DNA from: Lepeophtheirus salmonis
Lineage: Eukaryota; Arthropoda; Copepoda; Siphonostomatoida; Caligidae
DNA: 64,000 nucleotides
Assembly: GCF_016086655.4 (NCBI RefSeq)
Contig: NC_052142.2
Location: 6,328,422-6,392,421 of the forward strand
Reading direction: 5' to 3'
Under the pieces are notes generated by a model that did no database searches, had not been told where the DNA came from, and saw nothing but the letters and a program-made list of their open reading frames with translations. Below, one piece after another: positions 37,101 through 46,100 of the stretch; positions within the stretch are counted from its first letter, which is position 1, and the number at the start of each line of letters is the position of its first letter. The position numbers were made by a program, and so were the translations under genes.

Positions 37101-40100
37101 AGAAAAAAACAAATTGAATCTTTGCCTACAAAATAAATCAGGAGTGGTAAAATTATTATCCATGGGCTAAATGTAGCACACCAATAAACTTTGACAAAAG
37201 TATGATAAACGTTAATCAGGTGAGACTTTTATACTTAAATAGAAAAAAATATATACATATAATTAATATTCAGAAGATTTCGTTTTCCCACATTTCTTCA
37301 TAAAAGTTGCCTACAAATAAAACGGATCTAGGAAAGCTCGCATACGAAAAATTTATATAGGAAGACTTTGTACTAGGATTACTCACATTGGGAAAATTCG
37401 TATAGGATAAAGGTCGCCCGGCGGAAGACTTGCCTTCTTTTATTTAATTTATATAATAATCTCACTTATGTAATGAATACTTTGTTTGAACCAGAGACAA
37501 AATATGTAATCTTATTCAATACAAGGGAGGCTTGATACCTTCCTCGAATAAATATATGATAAAAGAAAAATAAACAAACAACAATAATTCGAATGGAAAA
37601 AATAAAAATGCTATTCACTTAATTATAATTTGACTTTAGACATGATGGATTATTCATATTGGAAAAGACTTATGGAGGGATGAATAAGCATAGCATCAGA
37701 TTAGGAAAGATCTGTGAGTTCTTCTTCGTTGTGAGCCAGGATCTATCAGTACAAGAGGTGGTTGGATGTGGTGAGGCAAATCATTGGGAAGATTCGATGA
37801 GTATTCAAAGGTTGGGTCGTACAAAAGCACGAGAAATGTAAAGGAGAAAAAATGTACAGGTCAGTACATTTGGAGCAACCTAGAATTGAAATCTAAAGAG
37901 ATGAGAACGACATCTTCGTCTCTTCATTAATTTTCTTTCTTATTTAAAGAGTAGGAAGCAGGTTGACCTTCGTATTCACTCAAGGGACTTGAATCACCGG
38001 AGTTATACATATAAAACTGAAAATTCATACCTCCAATGGATCTCAAGACTATTTATGAGAACTTAAATGACGTATGTACACCTTCTACGAACTTTTGAAT
38101 GTATTTCCATAATATGATATGATGATATTAGAATATGTAACTTCATTTGTGGTAATACACTTCAGTGATATTTATCAAACAATATGATAATTCAACTTTA
38201 TATATTCATTCATTCCAATTCAGAATGAGTATCCGGCCCCCACTTTAATAATGTGTATTTCTAATATTAATATCCATTCCTTTGTCAATGTTTAATTCCA
38301 TTAATTAATTCATTTGTTTTAATAAATGTAAATATATATTTAAACACTACTGAAACTCTCTATATTCCCTTAGCATTTATTACTTACAATCTATATCTAA
38401 ACTGTAAAACTGGTATATTTAATAAAAAGTCAAAGAGCTTTTAAAAAACTTGAACTTCAAACTTAGCTTTAAAATTAAGATATTGCAACGACGCCTATTT
38501 TAATTAAAAAATGTTTCACCGCGTTAGTATGTTTGCCAATTGCAGATGCTATTGATGGATATGTCGAGCTTGCTGATGATCGTGATTTATACCAAGAGTT
38601 GGTTTCTTATTTTGATACGTATTACACAGAGGGTATGCGAGGCCAAGCAGAAGGAGAGTGACACCAACATTCCCAATTGAAATGTGAAATGTTTGCTCGA
38701 GAACAATTAATAACAAAATAAAGAACTAATACCAGTGTAGAATGATTCCACAATGACCTTCAAAGCTCTATTACTAATAGACATCCAAATTTTTGGAAAT
38801 GGATAGATTATTTAAAAATAGAAGAAGGTTTGGCATGACAAAAAAAGTGATTTAGAACGTGGCAATATTGTACCAATGAAACTTGGTAACAAAACTCGTA
38901 ATCTAAGTTTGCAAGAAGTAATAGTGCAATATAATTCCAAAGAAAAATTAAAATTTATCAGAGCAATATCTTGGAATTTACATTCCTTTTAAATATTATC
39001 TGATAGGGAAATATATTATATATGTTAATAATTATATTATTTAAAAAAAAAAAATGAAAGAACAAATAATTTAGACCATATCTAATATAAATGTGTCTTC
39101 AATTACATGTATTAATTGATTACTTATGGAGGCATGTTACTATATCATGTGATATTATACCCAATTATTAAGAAAATAGCTTTTTGAATATTATCAAGAT
39201 TTATGGGAATTATTTCTAAAGTTCCGTAGGCATAGAATTAGTACAATTTAAAATACAATAGCATTAAGAGCACCTGATATGTAGGAGGACTGGAACATTC
39301 CCCAACCATACGTACCATAATTAACAATATTACATTATGCCTAAAAATTGATGGTGATTTAAAAAAAAAACATGATATAACCTATACCAACAGCCTTGGC
39401 CCTGGTCAAATAAATCAATTAATGTCATTAAAAATTGACAAAGGAATCGATATTAATATCAGCTATACACATTAATAAAGTGGGAACCAGATTATCATTT
39501 TGAATTGGAATGAATGATTAGATTAAGTTGTATTATACATATTGTTTGATAAATATCAATGAAGTTTAATATTACAAATGAAGTTACATATTCAAATGTC
39601 ATTGAATCAAATTATGAATATACACTCGAAAATTTGTTGAAGGAGTATACAAGTCACTTTTTAAGGATATCATAACTTGGCTTGATATTTATTGGAGGTA
39701 TTAATTCCTATTTCTAGATATATAACTGATGATTCAAGTCCCTTGAGTGAATACGTAGCTTAACCTGCTTCCTACTCTTCAAATAAGTAAGAAGATTAAT
39801 GAAGAGACGAAGAACATCGTTCACATCTCTCTAGATTTCAATTCTAAGTTGCTCCGAATGTACATTTTTCCTCCCATACATCTCTCATTTCCTCGTGCTC
39901 TCGTACGATTCGACCTTTAAGTGCCTCTTCAAATCCTCTCAGTGAAATCACTGATCTTGCCTAATCTGATGTTTCATGATATGCTTATTTGTCCCACCAT
40001 GAGTCTTTTCCAATATGAATAATCCATCATGTAATAAGTCTAATGATAATTGATAATTAAGTGAATAGCACTTATTTCATTCGAATTATTGTCTTGTTTG

Positions 40101-43100
40101 TTTACTTTTCTTTAATCATATATTTATGAATATTTACTTATTTTGTCTCTGGTTCGGAATTATTGGTCATTAGATACATAAGTGAGATTATTATTTATAT
40201 TCAATAAAAGAAGGCGAGTCTTCTGCCGGCAAACTTTATTCTATACGAATTTTCCCAATGCGTGTAAACCCAATATAAAGTTTCACTATATATCTATTCT
40301 CTATAGTTTCCGTATGCGAGCTTTCCTGACACCAAATAAAACGACTATATTTGTTTATAACATTTCTACTAGTGCAAACATCTCAACTCCTGTTACAAAT
40401 TATAATTGAGTCAACAAAACAACCAGTGGGTTCGTATATATGTCGTGTCTATAGTGGATTGTGTCTCAGATGATATTACATGAATTGGCGGTGGTTTCCA
40501 ACCCATTTGTTAGTCGCTTTGGGACGCAAGACAACCCGTGGGCCGAGACATCAACTACGATGGCGTCCTTGATTGTTATACATGAATTGACAAAAAGGTG
40601 CTTATTCTAAATAAAGCCTTGTGGACATGTTGCATATCCCATGGGCTGAGCATCAATTTGTGTCTCTGGAAAGGGTCTTGGAAATAATGTAAAATTTATT
40701 ATTTCAAGGATTTTGCACATTAACGATCTTTTTCAGTTATATTGCATATAAACCAGTCTAATTCAGTTATTATGAACATGAACTAGTTATTTTGCATATT
40801 AACATATTTCTTACTTTAAATGCAACATATAAATATATATATATATATATTTGATGAAGCTGATCATGTAAATTTTTTCTAATATTTTTAGTCTTCGTAA
40901 TCTCTTGTTCTAAAATAATTTTAGGAAACTATTAAGAGAGGCTCAAATTGTCTGGCATTTCTTTTATATCATGAACTATAGGGCTTAAGTAGTGTTCTGC
41001 GTCTTGAAATTCAATGTCATAATTGTGAGTAAGAATTTTCTTGTTGCAAAGTTCTTCTACTTTTAACAAGTAATTTCCTTCACAGGAGCCAGAACATAAA
41101 TTATATAATTATGAATTTTGTAGTACACATGGTTATTTATGGCGTATTTGATGAAGTTTCTATAAACTTTCTTGCTAAAAATCATTTGCCCGACCACAGC
41201 TTCAGCGTATTTTCCAAATCTCATTATAATCAACAAAAATTGTGCGGAAGATTTAGCAGTATTTGTTGACAATGCATCTACTAAATGTTATGTATTTAAT
41301 ATCTCCTTACATGTTTTTATCTTCTTGTAAATTCGTCTATGTATTATAAGTACTGTGTTGTACGTGTTATAAATAGTATCGTCTTTTGTAAATATATTAG
41401 AGTATAATTAGAATACACATGATCTAGTGTTACATTATTCCTCCACGTGAATTCTTCTCCTCATGTCTCTGGGTCATCCTGGATCTCACCATCTTATAAA
41501 GAAGTTTGACTCTCTCGTTCGTCAAGACGCAACATTGGCGACGAGGATGGGATCAGGATCACGTGACCTCCCTGCTGTGGGATCGTCGGCGAAGCTAGCC
41601 CTGTTGGAGTTGGGTAGCCCTTTTTCGTCGATGGGGAGAACGCTCGTTCGTCTGCGGAAGGCGGAGCAATATGGACTGTGCCTATGTTTGGGCCTCGTGG
41701 AGGAAGGAAGAGAACCTTGGTCACTTTCAAGAAGTGAAGTGTGTGTCCGGGTCAGGGACCACATAATTAAAAATGGATTTATTCCTACGCAATTTTGGTT
41801 CTCTACTGTTCCTACTCTCCCGTTCACATCATTGGTTGATGGATGTGGAACGGTCTCTCTTCTGGATCATCCAGAGTTGGATGAGGGTACATCGAGCAAG
41901 ATGTCTCCCAGGGACGAGCAGGGTGCTCAGGTCCTTAAAACCTCAACAAGGGTGAATGTTATTTCTCCCAGGGACGAGCAGGGTGCTCGGGTCCTTAAAA
42001 CTTCAACAAGGGTGAATGTTATTTCTCCCAGGGACGAGCAAGGTGCTCGGGTCCTTAAAACCTTTATGAGGAGTATTGTCCTCCTTTCTCCGGTGCGTGT
42101 GCTGAGAGCACGGCACGTCTATGGAGATAAACTTTTGCAGTACAAGGAAGAATGTTTTGTCCTCGCCTGGACATGGATGGAGCGGATCTATAGGCTGCTG
42201 TTCATGGAGAGGAACCTGTTTAAGCACCGCCATGGATTTGGTGCTTGGGGGGGTGATGTTATGTATTTAATATCTCCTTACATGTTTTTATCTTCTTGTA
42301 AATTCGTCTATGTATTATAAGTACTGTGTTTTTACGTGTTATAAATAGTATCGTCTTTTGTAAATATATTAGAGTATAGTTAGAATACACATGATCTAAA
42401 CAGTGTTACATTATTCCTCCAATTCTTCTTCTCATGTCTCTTGGTCATCCTGGATCTCTCCTATTATAAATAAGATTGTGTCTCTCCCTCGTCAAGACGC
42501 AACACTAAATTCAATGTTATATCCTCCAAAAAAAGCGGATGCCCACAAATACAGTGGTGTAATAGAAATAAATTTTAGACAAGTATTTCTGTTCTTTAAA
42601 ATGAAAAAAAAATATCACATATACACCTTTAAATCTACTTCTCCTGAAGTTATACACATAAAATAATGATCTGATACCTCACAAACTCTTTTTGTATGTC
42701 TTTGACATACATAACAAACAAATTACTCATCTTCAACAAATTAATAAGAGGTTTTAATTCCATTTATAAGGCTGAATTCGAGCCATACAATCCTTACGGC
42801 ACATTTATCTGAACTTATATTTGCTTAATGCTTATTACTTCGATTTGTGAGTCTCTTCTATCGTTCAAAACAATTAAAAGATACTAAAATCTCATGGTCA
42901 TATCTAAAGAAATGGATGGAAAGTAAGACTCTATTTTGTATTAAGAAAGTGATAATTGCATTTTCATTATTTGTCTATTCCTGACAGATTCCTCAGATGA
43001 ATGAAGATTATTAATAGTCAAATTGGATTTATTTATATAAGACACTCCAAGAAACATTAAGGCTATGAATTATCTGTACCGGGTAGTCAAAAAAAAATTC

Positions 43101-46100
43101 CCCCATTTATCGCATATATGTTTATTTACTTTTATACCGAAGTCGTCTTGTGCCAAAATTGGCCGCCTGGCCTGCAGGAAACTAATCTGGATTTCATTTT
43201 TCGAAAACTAAATCAAGAACTAAAAAAACTAAGTAGCAATGTATAAATATCATGATATTTTAAGCAAAAATGTGTTTCATAGGACTCAATGTAGGAGCAA
43301 ACAACGGCGGATATCGCACCGCCAAAAGCATGACACAAACGGGATTTATATATACATAACATTTCTAAAAATAGCATTGATATTTTCCGGAATATTTACT
43401 ATCATTAATCAAATTTTACATCCCTCTTATATAGACCGTAATTATACTTCTATTATATTAATGCATGAATTTAAAAACTTACCTGAGGAAAATCTGAATT
43501 AGATGAAAGAAGAACGTTTTCAGGTTTTAAATCACAGTGTACTATATTTTTTGAATGAAGATGCTTAAGTGCAACAAGAATTTGTGTTACAACAAACTTT
43601 GTTACTCTTTCCGACAATCGCCCATGTTCACTAGATAAAATCATCTCAAGCATATCACCTTTAGTAAATAAGTTTTGGATAGTTATAAAAGTTAGGACTC
43701 ATAAAAACATAGAACCTTTAAGTTTTTCCATAACTACATATATCCTTTCAAGTGTTTCAAACATTCTTTCCAAATTAACAACACCTGGATGGTGTATATT
43801 TTGAAGTATGGAAACTTCATTTTTAAGAGCTGCTTCTTGCTTTGACGGAAACCTCATTTTATCAATAACCTTCACGGCAACAGCTTCACCATTTTGACGA
43901 TGCACTCCACCATAAACAATTCCAAATTGTCCAGAGCCTAAAATTTCATCACTAAATATTTGATAGAGCTGAGATAGTGTTTCCTCATTTCGTTCTTCGA
44001 AACTCTTCCTAGGAAAATAAAGAAGCATCAAAACTATTTTTATAAAATGAGACTTCATACAATTTTAACGAAGCAGATGTTGATGTTATCTGACAATTAA
44101 CAGAAACAGCAGACTCTATACTCGCTGCACTATGTGTTACTGGCATCAAAGCTTGACGAATAGCAACTTCCCACTCTTTGGCAATTTTTATACCAATTCC
44201 ATATTCTTCTCGTTCTTGAGAATCCTCTCCAACGTAGTAAAACAAGTTTGCTGTCTTTAATTCAAAACATTGTTTCATGCTTTCTCTTTTTTTCGATGCT
44301 TCGACAGACAAAATTTCTGACAGTGGAATTTCTTTATAATAATTTGCACCTGAGTCAGACTAACAGATGAAAAGTTAGCAATATTATACTAAACGACGCC
44401 ATAACTAACTTGAAACAAGGTTATTGATTTCGTATCTAAACGCCAATAATGACGCTTCTTCATCGAACCTTTACTGGTGAAATGAACGAGCCATCCTTCT
44501 TTCAATATCTTAGACCCAACACGTTTAGTCTGTTTGACACTTTGAACCAAACGTTGAACAGGTATATTTGGTTGAGTTGATATAGTAGGCCGAATAGTCT
44601 GAAAGGTGAACATATTATTTTTTTTTTTTTCTCATTATGAATCATCTTCAACCATATCATCCAGACAAGATATTTCGGAAGCATTCGCAGACGTATTTCC
44701 CGAAATAAGTGAATGTGAATCATCCTCAGAATCGTCACCATTGGTATTTTCATAATCAAATATGTCCTCAGATTTATCTTTTTCTGTTTGCACATTCTTA
44801 ACAGAAAATGCTTATTAAAAAAAAATTGACAAAATAAAGGTTTCAATGCATACCTCAGGTACTTCACCAGAACAATCTCTTGGTAGTCTGTCTGTACACT
44901 TCTTGTGAGCATTATATCCACAATCTTTACATTGTAGACCCTAATCAGTTTTTATATAATACAAATAATTCAATAATAACTTGATTAACACACCTGTTTG
45001 AATACACCCACCAACATTTTATTACAAAAATGACATTTTGTGGGCTTTGTGTAAGTGTGAATGAAAAATGTATGAGGGATTTTTAGTCGTGTAGCCATTT
45101 GAACATCAACCCATGCCGGTCTACCAGCTAAAAGCTCTATAATTAATATTTTTAAACATTTTTATATTGAGAAGAAAATAAACCTGATATAATTGACACT
45201 GAACGCTCCTTTTTTGAAGTTGCAGGGCTTAAACTGCCATCTCTGAAGGGGGATAGTAAGTAGCTGTTATCTAAGTTAGATGAACATAAGCTTGCGCTAA
45301 AAAAATATAATGTTTAATACAACCATAAAAAGTGGCAAATGATTAAAAGGCAAGTATCAAAAATATCGTGGATCTAGAACTCAAATACAATATTATTACA
45401 TCGAGAAATCGGGAATTAAAGTTTCCAAAATGAATATATTCATAACTGTGATAAATATTTGTAAAAATAGATTTTATACTAAGCATTGAATAATTATTTA
45501 CAGTATTCGTTAAAATGGAGAATCACACTATGCAACAGCATTTTTGCCAGCAGCCTATAACCCAGAGTTATTATTGTTATTTAAGCCATAGATCACAAAA
45601 ATTACCATTAAAACCTGCTACCGCAAGGGGTTGGGCCTTCAAAACCTTTTTAAAATCACGATCTTTTAGTATTATTTTGATTTAGAGCCATATTTTGAAG
45701 TGGAAGAAATATATAATTTAAAATTAAAGGTAATAACAATTGATAAAACACATTCAAGCATTTTAAAGATAAATTCTTTATTAAATTATCTTGAATACAG
45801 TTCCTGAAAAATAATCATACAAAAATAAAGTAATATGAAGGATTTTCTTTGACATCAAATATTTTTTCAATGGCTTTATATTATATCTAAAATTTTATAG
45901 TATGCATTTTCTACAATTTAAAAGATTTGCTGTAATAAAAAAAGTTCTATTATAATTATTTTTTTTCATTTTTACTTTTTTTTACATCAATGGCAGTTTT
46001 TAAAAAATCATATTTTGCTCTATACAAAGTAATACAACAGACTTCTGAGAAAAATACAAAAAAAATTAACTATATTTGGTAGAACATTGTTCAACTACAT

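Larger units (their letters stand above)
41281..42509 (+). mobile_element. Complete short non-autonomous LTR retrotransposon (TRIM-like)
   Basis: Near-identical LTRs at 41286-41534 and 42257-42504 start TGTTATGTATTTAATATCTC and end GACGCAACA. They are flanked by the 5-bp target duplication CTAAA at 41281-41285 and 42505-42509. TGGCGACGAGGATGGGATC follows the 5' LTR as a likely primer-binding site. The purine tract GCTTGGGGGGGTGA precedes the 3' LTR. The internal part is only 722 bp and encodes no protease, RT or integrase. LTR similarity suggests recent insertion. Lies in PKD intron 11, antisense to the gene. Confidence 0.92.

Noticed and set aside
40836..40851. (AT)n run
   Set aside because: Simple microsatellite of a kind expected in this composition.
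41494..42233. Minus-strand ORFs of 76-101 codons in the LTR element
   Set aside because: They overlap the tandem repeat and the GC-richer internal region; length is explained by low stop frequency.
44502..44921. 139-codon minus-strand ORF over PKD exons 6-8
   Set aside because: It is a different frame reading through exons and introns; the PKD exons explain the sequence.
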